Positions 43,790-52,390 of a stretch of DNA of 60,090 bases are shown here, piece after piece. The notes under the pieces were generated by a model, which worked only from the letters and a program-made list of their open reading frames with translations, was not told the DNA's origin and searched no databases. Made by a program: the position numbers and the translations under genes. Each line of letters begins with the position of its first letter. Within the stretch, counting starts at the first letter, position 1. The DNA is from Gemmatimonadetes bacterium SCN 70-22 (GTDB lineage Bacteria > Gemmatimonadota > Gemmatimonadetes > Gemmatimonadales > Gemmatimonadaceae): contig MEDZ01000076.1 in assembly GCA_001724275.1 (NCBI GenBank), forward strand, positions 1 through 60,090, given 5' to 3'.

Positions 43790-45676
43790 TCACCGTTCCG
43801 CCGCGCGAGAGCAGTGATGGGCAAACCGCGCGCGCCCTTCGTGCACGGGACGCGGGGCAGCTCCGAGCGTGTCGAGGATGCTCGGCGCCATGTCAATCAT
43901 GGCGAGGTCCGCAGGATCGAATCGGTGGTTCGAGAAGAAGACGCCCGGGACGAGCGCGGGTGAGACGATGTGGTCGCCCCCCCACTTGCGCGTGTTGTCC
44001 TCGAACGTGGCATCGCCGAAGCCACCCAGCGCGGTGGCCCACGAGACGCGATATCCGGCGTTGAAGTCGACGACGACGTCCGGTGACTCGTCGGCGTACG
44101 TCCCGCGGTACAGCTCGGCTCGCGTGCGTCCACCGAGCACGGCCACCGCTCCACGCGCCGAGTCGTGCAGGCCGGAGAGGGCAGCTGCAATGCGCCCGCC
44201 GAGCGCCGGCGCCTCCGTGACCGGAACGATCCCGTCGCGTTCGCGCCCGGCGACGTTCAGGTAGATGCTCCCGAGCCCCAGTGCATAGGCGCGCGTGCGC
44301 CCCCAGTCGACCTCTCGCAGGAAGTCTGGGGTGGAGGCGCGCGGCGCAGCGCCCCCGCGCAGGACCAGCAGCCCCTGCTCGTGCAGCCAGTTGTTGAGGT
44401 TGAGCCCGCGCTGGAACGAGGCAAAGCCGTGGTCGGAGAGGACCAGGAAGAGGGTCTCGTCGTCCATCGCCGCCATTGCCATCCCCACGGCGCGATCGCA
44501 GCGCCGATAGTGTTCCTCGATGACGTGGGCGAGTTCGCGGACGCGCGCGCGGTCCTCGCCGTTGGCCGGGTGCCCCGGCTCGCGGAAGCGCCAGAACATG
44601 TGCTGCACGCGGTCAGGCGTGTCGAAGAGGACGAAGAAGAATCCGTCGCGGAGGCGCGCCAGCTCGAACTGCATCATCGTCTCTCGCTCGCGCATCACTT
44701 CCTCGCACTGCGCGAGGTACGCCTCCTCGGAGAAGCGCCCGTTGGACAGGCCGGCGTGGTCCTCCACCATCCCCGTGGTGTAGTACGGCCGCCCCAGCGC
44801 CCGGGCCAGCTCGGCGGCGTAGTGTGCCGGGTGCGAGATGGGATACAGCGGGGCGCGCGGGTCGAAGTTGGCGGGCGAGGCGTACAGCTCCACGTGCGGC
44901 TCGGTGCGCACCAGGAGGAAGCGCATGGTCGCGCGCACGCGTGCCAGGCGCCCGGCGCGGAACGTCAGCTGCAACCAGTCACTCCACTCCCCCAGGCGCA
45001 CCGACAGGCGCGCGGGCTCGCCGTGGGTTTCCACGGTGGCGATCCCGGCACCTCGATCGACCGTCAGGGTGAGCGGTGCCGTGACATCGACGCGCGTCCT
45101 CGGGTGACGGGGCCCCACGAGGTGGCCGTGCAGGCGCTCGCCCGCACGTTCGAGTCGCACGAGGACCTCGCTCTCGCGAGCGCGTGCCGCCGGGTCCTCC
45201 GAGAGGATCGTCGCGGTTCCGAGGCCCCCCCGAATGTCGGGGACCCCCATCCCTGACAGGAGGCGCCCCGCGAGCCGGTCCGGGGGATAGGTGGCCGGGC
45301 AGCGGAGGACGGTGGCCGGGATCCCCGCGTCCGCCAGGTCCTCCCACAGGGGCGTCCCGCGGCGCAGGTTCACCGCGCGCGGGGGGAGCCAGGCGCTCTC
45401 CTGCTCGTACCTGCTGAGCGACAGGTCGGGGAGGTAGGTCGCGGGGTCGCGGCGAAGGAAGTCGAAGATCCCGTGTCCACCGGGATTCACCCCGGTGGCG
45501 AAGGTGGACCAGGCGACGGGAGTCTGCGCCGGCGTGGTCGTCGCCAGTCGCGCATAGCCGCCCATGCGGCGAAGCCGCTCGAGGTGCGGAAGCTCACCGC
45601 GCTGCAACATGGGCTCGACGATGTCGGGGGCGAACCCGTCGAGACCGATGACGATGACCTTCCGCGCGCGCCGCAC
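43790..45676 (-). CDS. Alkaline phosphatase-superfamily phosphodiesterase/nucleotide pyrophosphatase-like protein
   Basis: 628 residues from a GTG at 45676. The first metal region is VIVIGLDGFAPDIVEPML, the nucleophile segment is TPAQTPVAWSTFATG (Thr), and the second metal region is FLVLSDHGFASF with HFD/DTPDRVQHMFWRF between. This is the type I phosphodiesterase/nucleotide pyrophosphatase branch of the same superfamily as the sulfatase-fold neighbours. No signal peptide or membrane helix is obvious, so it may be cytoplasmic. It follows the small membrane peptide gene by 42 bases. A 167-base gap without an evident gene separates it from the ACP gene. Confidence 0.85.
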   Translation of the reverse strand: MRRARKVIVIGLDGFAPDIVEPMLQRGELPHLERLRRMGGYARLATTTPAQTPVAWSTFATGVNPGGHGIFDFLRRDPATYLPDLSLSRYEQESAWLPPRAVNLRRGTPLWEDLADAGIPATVLRCPATYPPDRLAGRLLSGMGVPDIRGGLGTATILSEDPAARARESEVLVRLERAGERLHGHLVGPRHPRTRVDVTAPLTLTVDRGAGIATVETHGEPARLSVRLGEWSDWLQLTFRAGRLARVRATMRFLLVRTEPHVELYASPANFDPRAPLYPISHPAHYAAELARALGRPYYTTGMVEDHAGLSNGRFSEEAYLAQCEEVMRERETMMQFELARLRDGFFFVLFDTPDRVQHMFWRFREPGHPANGEDRARVRELAHVIEEHYRRCDRAVGMAMAAMDDETLFLVLSDHGFASFQRGLNLNNWLHEQGLLVLRGGAAPRASTPDFLREVDWGRTRAYALGLGSIYLNVAGRERDGIVPVTEAPALGGRIAAALSGLHDSARGAVAVLGGRTRAELYRGTYADESPDVVVDFNAGYRVSWATALGGFGDATFEDNTRKWGGDHIVSPALVPGVFFSNHRFDPADLAMIDMAPSILDTLGAAPRPVHEGRARFAHHCSRAAER

Positions 45677-45718
45677 GTCCGGATCGGGGGACGGAGGGGG
45701 CGGGCGCGCCGCCGCCCC

Positions 45719-45853
45719 TTATTGCTTGGAGGACAACTTCGACGCGATCAGCTTCACGGCACCCACCACCCGTCGCCAGAACATGAGGAAGAAGCCGGCG
45801 ATGGCGGCAAAGACGGACGCGATCGGCATCAGGGAGTCGGGACCGATATACAC
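45719..45853 (-). CDS. Small single-helix membrane protein, 44 residues
   Basis: Starts at a GTG at 45853 with GGAGAG 6 bases upstream; the longer in-frame reading is Arg/Pro-rich and unlikely. The sequence has one hydrophobic helix (MPIASVFAAIAGFFLMFW, residues 9-26) followed by a basic, Lys-rich tail (RRVVGAVKLIASKLSSK), so the tail should be cytoplasmic. It leads the minus-strand operon containing the phosphodiesterase-fold protein, ACP and two sulfatase-fold proteins. I do not recognise a family; a membrane anchor or accessory subunit for the neighbouring enzyme is possible. Confidence 0.65.
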   Translation of the reverse strand: MYIGPDSLMPIASVFAAIAGFFLMFWRRVVGAVKLIASKLSSKQ

Positions 45854-46150
45854 GTAGCTCTCTCCTGGAGTGTTGCGGGGGGGCTGAGCCACCCGTCGTG
45901 AAGGCGCGCCGAGCCGCGGTCGCCAGCGGCGAAGGATCGTCCGGGTCGACCTGCGAGGCAACGCTATTGCAAGATCAGGGCACGAACGATCCCCCACCCC
46001 CCTCCCGGAGCCTCGGGCACCCTTCGCGCGGCGCGACGTCTGGCGCTGGCCGGCGCGACTATTGTTATCCGAGGGCCCCGTCCACGAGGACGCACGAGGG
46101 GGCGAAAGCGTAGCAGCGTCGGCACTTCCATCTCTCCACCAGGTAAAGAC
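45854..46150. other. Divergent intergenic region
   Basis: About 300 bases between the small membrane protein operon and the sulfate-activation operon. AT-containing patches at 45960-45972 and 46060-46072 (actattgttatcc) are promoter-like, without clear paired boxes. The PAPS synthase has AGGT 7-10 bases before its ATG. No riboswitch-like structure was recognised. Confidence 0.35.
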
Positions 46151-47899
46151 ATGAGCAGAGGCGTCACCGTCTGGTTCACCGGACTTTCAGGGTCGGGCAA
46201 GACCACCGTTGCCCGGCGCGTACATGAATTGTTGCAGGAGCGCCATATCCTGTCGGAGCGCCTCGACGGGGACGTGGTGCGCCAGAGCCTCTGCCGCGAC
46301 CTCGGCTTCTCCAAGGAGGACCGGGACAGGAACATCGAGCGTGTGACCTTCGTCGCCAAGGTCCTCACGCGCAACGGCGTCGTGGTGCTGTCGTGCTTCA
46401 TCTCGCCATATGCCCGCATGCGCGACAACGCACGCACCGAGATCGGCGATTTCCTCGAGGTCTACGTCCGCGCGCCCATGAACGTCCTGATCGAGCGCGA
46501 CGTGAAGGGGATGTACAAGAAGGCCATGGCCGGGGAGATCCAGGGCTTCACCGGGGTGAACGACCCGTACGAGGAACCGGTGAACCCCGAGCTGGTCCTC
46601 GACACGGCGGCGGAATCGATCGAGCAGAGCGCCCAGCGCGTCATCCGCCTGCTGGAGGAGCGCGGCTACCTCGCGGCCGGCGTCGTTGCAGCTGACCGTG
46701 CCGAGCTGGCGCGCCGGGTCGAGCAGGGGAAGCGCGTTCCCGGCCCCATCGCCCCCCACGGCGGGACGCTCGTGAATCGCGAGCTCACCGGCGAGAAGCG
46801 GCTGCAGGCCATCGAGCATGCCAAGGCGCTCAAGCACTTCGACCTCGACGACCGCGAGGCGAGCGACCTGGAGATGATCGGCGTCGGCGCGCTCTCGCCG
46901 CTCACCGGTTTCATGCGCCAGGCCGACTACGACACCGTCGTCGACTCGATGCGCCTGTCCGACGGGCTGGTCTGGGCGCTCCCGGTCACCAAGGCGGTCA
47001 CGAGGGAGCAGGCCGCCACGCTCACGGTCGGGGAGGAGATCGCCCTGCGCGATCCCGATGGGAAGCTGATGGGAATCATGCAGGTGACCGACATCTTCGA
47101 CTACGACAAGGAGCGCGAGGCGCGAAAGTGCTTCGGGACGGCCGAGACCGCGCACCCCGGGGTCGCCCGCCTCATGGCGCAGGGCGACGTCCTCCTCGGC
47201 GGCCCGGTGCAGGTCGTCAACCGCCCCACGCACGAGCTGTTCAACGACTACCGCCTCACCCCGCTGGAGACGCGCCAGCGGTTCGACGAGCTGGGGTGGA
47301 AGACGGTCGTCGGCTTCCAGACGCGCAACCCCGTGCACCGCGCCCACGAGTACCTGCAGAAGGTCGCGATGGAGATCGTCGACGGCCTCCTCCTGCATCC
47401 GCTCGTCGGGGCCACCAAGTCGGACGACGTCCCGGCCGAGGTGCGCATGAAGACGTACGAGGCCGTCCTCGAGCACTACTACCCGAAGAGCCGCGCCATG
47501 CTGGCCGTCTTCCCGGCCGCGATGCGCTACGCCGGGCCACGCGAGGCCGTCTGGCACGCGATCGCCCGCAAGAACTACGGGTGCACGCACTTCATCGTCG
47601 GGCGCGACCATGCGGGGGTGGGGAACTACTACGGCACCTACGACGCCCAGCTCCTCATCGACCAGTTCCCGGCGCACGAGCTGGGGATCACGCCGTTCAA
47701 GTTCGAGCACACGTTCTACTGCGCGACGTGCGGCAACATGGCGTCGACGCGCACCTGCCCGCACGACAAGACGCACCACGTCGTGCTGAGCGGGACGAAG
47801 GTCCGCGCGATGCTCACCGCCGGCGAGCTCCCGCCACCGGAGTTCACGCGCCCCGAGCTGGCGCGCATCCTGATCGACGCGTACGCCACGGCCCGGTAG
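46151..47899 (+). CDS. Bifunctional PAPS synthase: APS kinase plus ATP sulfurylase
   Basis: 582 residues. The N-terminal APS kinase (1-180) has the P-loop GLSGSGKT (11-18), LDGDVVRQSLCRDLGFSKEDRDRNI and FISPYARMRDNAR. The C-terminal ATP sulfurylase (about 200-580) has QTRNPVHRAHEYLQ (from about 390) and GRDHAGVGNYYG (from about 484), both nucleotide-site signatures. Together they turn sulfate and ATP into APS and then PAPS, the donor for sulfotransferases. The kinase-first order is the one found in animal PAPS synthases. The operon continues with a PHP phosphatase, a permease and a second APS kinase, so it looks dedicated to making PAPS. Confidence 0.93.
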   Translation: MSRGVTVWFTGLSGSGKTTVARRVHELLQERHILSERLDGDVVRQSLCRDLGFSKEDRDRNIERVTFVAKVLTRNGVVVLSCFISPYARMRDNARTEIGDFLEVYVRAPMNVLIERDVKGMYKKAMAGEIQGFTGVNDPYEEPVNPELVLDTAAESIEQSAQRVIRLLEERGYLAAGVVAADRAELARRVEQGKRVPGPIAPHGGTLVNRELTGEKRLQAIEHAKALKHFDLDDREASDLEMIGVGALSPLTGFMRQADYDTVVDSMRLSDGLVWALPVTKAVTREQAATLTVGEEIALRDPDGKLMGIMQVTDIFDYDKEREARKCFGTAETAHPGVARLMAQGDVLLGGPVQVVNRPTHELFNDYRLTPLETRQRFDELGWKTVVGFQTRNPVHRAHEYLQKVAMEIVDGLLLHPLVGATKSDDVPAEVRMKTYEAVLEHYYPKSRAMLAVFPAAMRYAGPREAVWHAIARKNYGCTHFIVGRDHAGVGNYYGTYDAQLLIDQFPAHELGITPFKFEHTFYCATCGNMASTRTCPHDKTHHVVLSGTKVRAMLTAGELPPPEFTRPELARILIDAYATAR

Positions 47900-47902
47900 C
47901 CG

Positions 47903-48769
47903 ATGGCGCACGTGCCGGGGCGGTACGCCGACCTGCAGCTCCACTCCTCCGCCTCCGACGGGTCCGACGCCCCCGCGGAGGTGGTGCGGCGGGCCCATGC
48001 CCTGGGGTTCGCCGCCATCGCCCTCACCGACCACGACACCCTCGCCGGGGTCCCCGAGGCCATGGAGGCGGCGGAGGCGTTAGGCATCGAGCTCCTCCCG
48101 GCCTGCGAGATCTCCACCCTCGACGCCGGCGAGCGCCAGGTGGACCTGCTGGCCTTCGGGGTGGCGCTGGACGACGTCGCCTTCGCCCACCTGCTGCATT
48201 CCCTGCGCGACGGGCGCTTTGCCCGCGCCTGGGGAATGGTGCGGAAGCTGAACGAGTACGGGTACGCGGTCTCGTTCGACCGGGTGGTGGAGATCGCCGG
48301 GGGGACGGAGAACATCGGGCGCCCGCACGTGGCCCGGGCGATGGTCGAGGCGGGGATCGTCCCCGACGTGAAGTCGGCCTTCACCCCGGAGCTCATCCTC
48401 GACGGGGGGCGCTGCTACGTGCAGCGGGTCAAGGTCTCGCCGCAGGAGGCCATCGCCGCCGTTCATGCAGCTGGCGGGGTCGCCGTGGCCGCGCACCCGG
48501 GGCGTACCGGCCTCTCCGACGACGACATCTCGCAGTTCGTCGCCTGGGGACTGGACGGGATCGAGGTCCAGTACCCGCAGCACAGCGAGGCGCAGACGGC
48601 GCACTTCGCCGCGCTCGCCACGCGGCACGGGTTGCTGGTCACCGGCGGCTCGGACGACCACGGCGACGTCAACGAGGGGCGCCTCATGGGGCGCATTCGC
48701 CTCGCATACGAGCATGTGGAGCGGCTGAAGGACGCGGTGGCGCAGCGCGCGTCGGCCCTCCGCCACTAG
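47903..48769 (+). CDS. PHP-domain phosphatase, probable 3',5'-nucleotide (pAp) phosphatase
   Basis: 288 residues. Metal-binding motifs of the PHP family are intact: YADLQLHSSASDG (HxH), ALTDHDTLAG, LLPACEIS, RPHVARAM, AAHPGR and GGSDDHGD. Relatives of the YciV/RnmAA group remove the 3' phosphate of pAp or act on short RNA ends. Since sulfotransferases release pAp from PAPS, a pAp phosphatase next to the PAPS synthase makes sense, and no CysQ gene is seen here. A TTA-GGC Leu-Gly pair lies at 48080. Substrate is inferred from context. Confidence 0.8.
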   Translation: MAHVPGRYADLQLHSSASDGSDAPAEVVRRAHALGFAAIALTDHDTLAGVPEAMEAAEALGIELLPACEISTLDAGERQVDLLAFGVALDDVAFAHLLHSLRDGRFARAWGMVRKLNEYGYAVSFDRVVEIAGGTENIGRPHVARAMVEAGIVPDVKSAFTPELILDGGRCYVQRVKVSPQEAIAAVHAAGGVAVAAHPGRTGLSDDDISQFVAWGLDGIEVQYPQHSEAQTAHFAALATRHGLLVTGGSDDHGDVNEGRLMGRIRLAYEHVERLKDAVAQRASALRH

Positions 48770-48786
48770 CCTCGGCGCGACTCCCC

Positions 48787-50310
48787 ATGGGCGTCTTCTT
48801 CACCGAAGCCTCGACCGCTGCACCTGGCGGCTCGCCCAGGCGCGGCACGGGGTTCCGCTGGCCGCAGGAGCGACGTCCCACCCCCCCCTCCGGCCCCGCC
48901 GTCCCCCCGCCGCCGCCAGCCGGGTGGGAAGACTGGGGGCAGCGCCTGCTCGTCATCGGCGGGATCGTCGCCGCGGCCCTGATCTACCTGGCGCCCCCGG
49001 CCGACGGGCTCAGCGCCGAGGGCCAGAAGGCCTTCAGCGTCTTCGTCCTCTGCACCACGCTCTGGATCTCCAACGCCCTCCCCTACGGCGTCACCGCCCT
49101 CCTCGCCGTCGCCGGGCTGGGGCTCACCGGGGCGATGAAGCCGTCGGAGGCCTATGCGGCGTTCGGCTCCTCGGCGATCTTCTTCCTCATCGGGATCTTC
49201 CTGATTGGCGGCGCGCTCACCGAGACGGGGCTCAGCAAGCGCTGCGCCCTCCTCATGCTGCGCCGCTTCGAGCAGTCCCCCTTCGCCTTCGCCATGGGGA
49301 TGATGCTCACCGGGGCCTTCGCCACCGTCTGGATGCCGAACCAGGCGACGACGGCGATGCTCTTTCCCATCGCCATGGAAGTCGCCGCCGCCCTGCACCT
49401 CAAGCCCCGGGAGAGCCAGTACGGCAAGCTCCTCTTCTTCGCCATGGCGTGGGGGGCCATGGTGGGGGGGAACCTCTCCTTCCTCGGCAGCAGCCGCGCC
49501 GCCTTGGCGTTAGGCATGCTCCAGCAGCGCTACAGCCAGGGGATCGCCTTCTCGGAATGGATGCTGGCGGCGGCCCCCGTCGTCCTCCTCGGGCTCGTGA
49601 CCACGCCCATCATCCTGCGGGCGGCCTTCGACCCCGAGCCCGTCGACTTCGGCGCGGCCCGCCGCGTGATCGAGCGGGCCGTGGAGAACCTCGGGCCCAT
49701 GCGCCGCCCGCAGTACGTCGCGCTCGCCATCATCTCGCTCACCATCCTCGCCTGGGTCAGCGTCGGCGGGCGCCGCGTGGACCTGGCGGTCATCGCGCTC
49801 CTCGGCGCCGTGGCGCTCTTCGCCTTCAAGGTGCTCACGTGGGAAAAGGCGGAGCGCCACGTGTACTGGAACATCGTCCTCATGTACGGCGGGGCCATCG
49901 CGTTAGGCTCCGCGCTCGACCGGACCGGGGCCGCGAAGTGGCTCCTGCAAGGGGTGCTCGACGGCTACCAGCCGTCGGCGCACATGACGATCCTCGGGGC
50001 GGCCGTCCTGGCGCTCATCCTGTCCGAGGTGATGAGCAACGCCGCCGCCCTGGCCGTGGTCCTCCCGCTGGCCTTCACCCTCGCCAACCACTCCGGCGCC
50101 TCGCCCGTGGCGCTCGTCCTCGCCGTCTCGTTCGGCGCCGGGCTCGACTTCATGTTCCCGATGAGCACCGCCCCCAACACGATTATCTTCGCCTCCGGGT
50201 ACCTGCAGACGAAGGACTTCCTCAAGGCGGGACTCCTCATGACCGTGGCCTCGATCCTCATCCTGCTCGCGGTCGTGCATTGGTGGTGGCCCATCATCGG
50301 ACTGGTATGA
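48787..50310 (+). CDS. SLC13/DASS-family anion permease, probable sulfate transporter
   Basis: 507 residues. A Pro-rich cytoplasmic N-terminus (about 45 residues) leads into 11-12 helices. Family segments include WISNALPYGVTALLA, GSSAIFFLIGIFLIGGALTETGLSKR, WMPNQATTAMLFPIAM and the C-terminal MFPMSTAPNTIIFASGYLQTKDFLKAG. SLC13 proteins couple sodium or protons to uptake of sulfate or dicarboxylates. The position inside a sulfate-activation operon argues for sulfate. Two TTA-GGC pairs occur at 49510 and 49903. Its stop overlaps the next start (ATGA). Confidence 0.85.
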   Translation: MGVFFTEASTAAPGGSPRRGTGFRWPQERRPTPPSGPAVPPPPPAGWEDWGQRLLVIGGIVAAALIYLAPPADGLSAEGQKAFSVFVLCTTLWISNALPYGVTALLAVAGLGLTGAMKPSEAYAAFGSSAIFFLIGIFLIGGALTETGLSKRCALLMLRRFEQSPFAFAMGMMLTGAFATVWMPNQATTAMLFPIAMEVAAALHLKPRESQYGKLLFFAMAWGAMVGGNLSFLGSSRAALALGMLQQRYSQGIAFSEWMLAAAPVVLLGLVTTPIILRAAFDPEPVDFGAARRVIERAVENLGPMRRPQYVALAIISLTILAWVSVGGRRVDLAVIALLGAVALFAFKVLTWEKAERHVYWNIVLMYGGAIALGSALDRTGAAKWLLQGVLDGYQPSAHMTILGAAVLALILSEVMSNAAALAVVLPLAFTLANHSGASPVALVLAVSFGAGLDFMFPMSTAPNTIIFASGYLQTKDFLKAGLLMTVASILILLAVVHWWWPIIGLV

Positions 50311-50912
50311 CGCAGAATCGCGGGGCCGTGGTCTGGTTCACCGGGCTCCCTTCCTCGGGGAAGTCCACCATCGCGCAGGCGGTCTACCAGCGGCTCCTCG
50401 ACCGCGGGGTGGCGGTCGAGCTCCTCGACGGGTCGGAGGTGCGCGAAAGCCTGTCCCGCGGCCTCGGCTTCTCGCGCGAGGACCGCGAGGAGAACGTGCG
50501 CCGCATCGGCTACGTCGCCAAGCTCCTCTCGCGCAACGGCGTCGTCGCCATCTGCGCCGCCGTGTCGCCGTATCGCGCCACGCGCGACGAGGTGCGCCGC
50601 AACACGACCGGTTTCGTCGAGGTGTACGTCGACTGCCCCGTCGACGTCGCCGAGGCGCGCGACCCCGATGGCCTGTACGCGCGCGCGCGCCGGGGCGAGA
50701 TCGAGGAGTTCACCGGCGTCAACGCCCCGTACGAACCACCCGAGGCGCCCGAGGTGCACATCCGCGCCGAGCGCGAGTCGGTGCACGAAGCCGCGTGGAA
50801 GGTGCTGCGCACCCTCGAGATGATCGGCATCATCCCCTCGGCGCCCGAGCAGGCGCGCTCGCAGCAGGAAGAGGACATCCGCCGCCGGCTCGCGTCGTTA
50901 GGGTACCTCTGA
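50307..50912 (+). CDS. cysC: Adenylylsulfate (APS) kinase
   Basis: 201 residues, standard for CysC. P-loop GLPSSGKS (13-20), then LLDGSEVRESLSRGLGFSREDREENVRR, CAAVSPYRATRDEVR and EEFTGVNAPYEPPEAPEVHI. It phosphorylates APS to PAPS. It is the second APS kinase of the operon, in addition to the N-terminal domain of the PAPS synthase; it has DGSEVR where the fused copy has the commoner DGDVVR. It contains a TTA-GGG Leu-Gly pair at 50898. Confidence 0.92.
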   Translation: MTQNRGAVVWFTGLPSSGKSTIAQAVYQRLLDRGVAVELLDGSEVRESLSRGLGFSREDREENVRRIGYVAKLLSRNGVVAICAAVSPYRATRDEVRRNTTGFVEVYVDCPVDVAEARDPDGLYARARRGEIEEFTGVNAPYEPPEAPEVHIRAERESVHEAAWKVLRTLEMIGIIPSAPEQARSQQEEDIRRRLASLGYL

Positions 50913-52312
50913 TGCCGCCGCGCGGCATCGGCGCGCGGTTCATGGCGCTGGGCGGCGGCGAGGCGGCCGCGCGCCTGGCCGCCTTCGCCGCCACCGTCTA
51001 TCTCGCCCGCACCCTCTCCCCCGCGATGTACGGCATCGTGGGGGTGGCGATGGGGGTGATGCTCTACCTCACGCAGCTGGCCGACGGGGGGATCGAGCTC
51101 GTCGGCGTCCCCCTCGTCGCCCGCAACCGCGGGCGCCTGGCGGAGCTGGCCGAGCCGATTCTCTCGCTCCGCTTCGTCGCCTCGATCGTTCTCGCGCTCG
51201 TCGTCGTGGCGGCGGGGCTCACCGTCCTCCCGCAACCCGACGGCGCCGTCATGGCGTCGTCGGCGCTCGCCCTCGCCTTCACGGGGCTCAGCGTCCGCTG
51301 GATCCATCTCGGCTTCGAGCGCGCCGGCGAGATCGCCGTTTCGCGAACCCTCGGCGAAGCCGTTGCCCTCCTGGCCATCGTCCTGCTGGTACACGGGGCC
51401 GGCGACGTGGGCCATGTCCCGCTCGCCCAGTTCATCGGCGCCGCCGTCACCGCCATGGTCCTCCTCGCGACGCTGCAGCGCCGCGGCCACCGGCTCCGGT
51501 GGCGCTGGGACCCGGTCGCGGCGCGCCCGGTCTTCGCCCGGTCGCGACACCTGATCGTCTTCACCCTGCTCGGCCTCCTCCTCTTCAACTTCGACCTCAT
51601 CTACCTGCGCCTCCGCAGCGGGGCGGCGGCGGCCGGATATTATGCCGCGGCGTACACGATGGTCGCCTTCGCCGCCAACCTCATCGTGGCCTTCGCCCAC
51701 ACCGTCCTCCCGACCCTGTCTCGCCTGGAGGGGGAGCGCGAGGAGCGCGAGGCGCTGTTCACCACGGCGTGCGCCCAGGCCTTCGCCATCGCGCTCCCGG
51801 TGGGTGTCGGGGCCTGGTACATCTCGGCGCAGGTCGTGGGGGAGATCTTCGGCGCCGCGTACCTCCCCGGCGTGGTGGCGCTGCAATGGCTGGCGTGGAG
51901 CATCCCCCTGGCCGCGCTGCGCGAGCTCCCGGTGGTGGCGCTCATCGCCGCTGGCGAGGAGCGCGAGCTGCTGCGCGTCAACGCCATCGCCGCGGGGTGC
52001 AACGTGGCGCTGGTCGTGGCGGCCGTCCCCCGGTGGGGGCTCGAAGGGGCGGCCGCGGCAACCCTCGCCACGGAGCTGATCCGGCTGGGGCTGGCGGCGC
52101 ACTACGCGCGGCGAGCGGGGTATCCGGTGGTGCCGCCGCGGCGCCTGTACAAGGCGACGTTGGCCAGCGCGGCCATGGCCGCCGCGTTGATCATCCTCGC
52201 CCCCCGGTCGCTCCTGGGCTCCGTCCCCCTGGGCGGGGCGATCTACGGAGCGGTGCTCGTGCTCGTGGGCGGCTTCGCGCTCAGGGGCCGGACCCCGGTG
52301 CTGAGCGTGTAA
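50912..52312 (+). CDS. Wzx-like polysaccharide flippase (MATE/MOP superfamily)
   Basis: 466 residues with about twelve to fourteen helices. The N-terminal FMALGGGEAAARLAAFAATVYLARTLSPAMYG is the typical opening of Wzx/RfbX proteins, and IVAFAHTVLPTLSRLEGER and FGAAYLPGVVALQWLAWSIPL are also characteristic. It would move undecaprenyl-linked repeat units to the periplasmic side. The ATG shares one base with the APS kinase stop. It is followed by the ligase/polymerase gene. Confidence 0.88.
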   Translation: MPPRGIGARFMALGGGEAAARLAAFAATVYLARTLSPAMYGIVGVAMGVMLYLTQLADGGIELVGVPLVARNRGRLAELAEPILSLRFVASIVLALVVVAAGLTVLPQPDGAVMASSALALAFTGLSVRWIHLGFERAGEIAVSRTLGEAVALLAIVLLVHGAGDVGHVPLAQFIGAAVTAMVLLATLQRRGHRLRWRWDPVAARPVFARSRHLIVFTLLGLLLFNFDLIYLRLRSGAAAAGYYAAAYTMVAFAANLIVAFAHTVLPTLSRLEGEREEREALFTTACAQAFAIALPVGVGAWYISAQVVGEIFGAAYLPGVVALQWLAWSIPLAALRELPVVALIAAGEERELLRVNAIAAGCNVALVVAAVPRWGLEGAAAATLATELIRLGLAAHYARRAGYPVVPPRRLYKATLASAAMAAALIILAPRSLLGSVPLGGAIYGAVLVLVGGFALRGRTPVLSV

Positions 52313-52390
52313 CTTGCAGGGGCCTGGCGGTTGCAGGCGGGGTACGGAAACCGTCCTAATGAGGGACACTGACGTGAGGAACCGGTCGAC

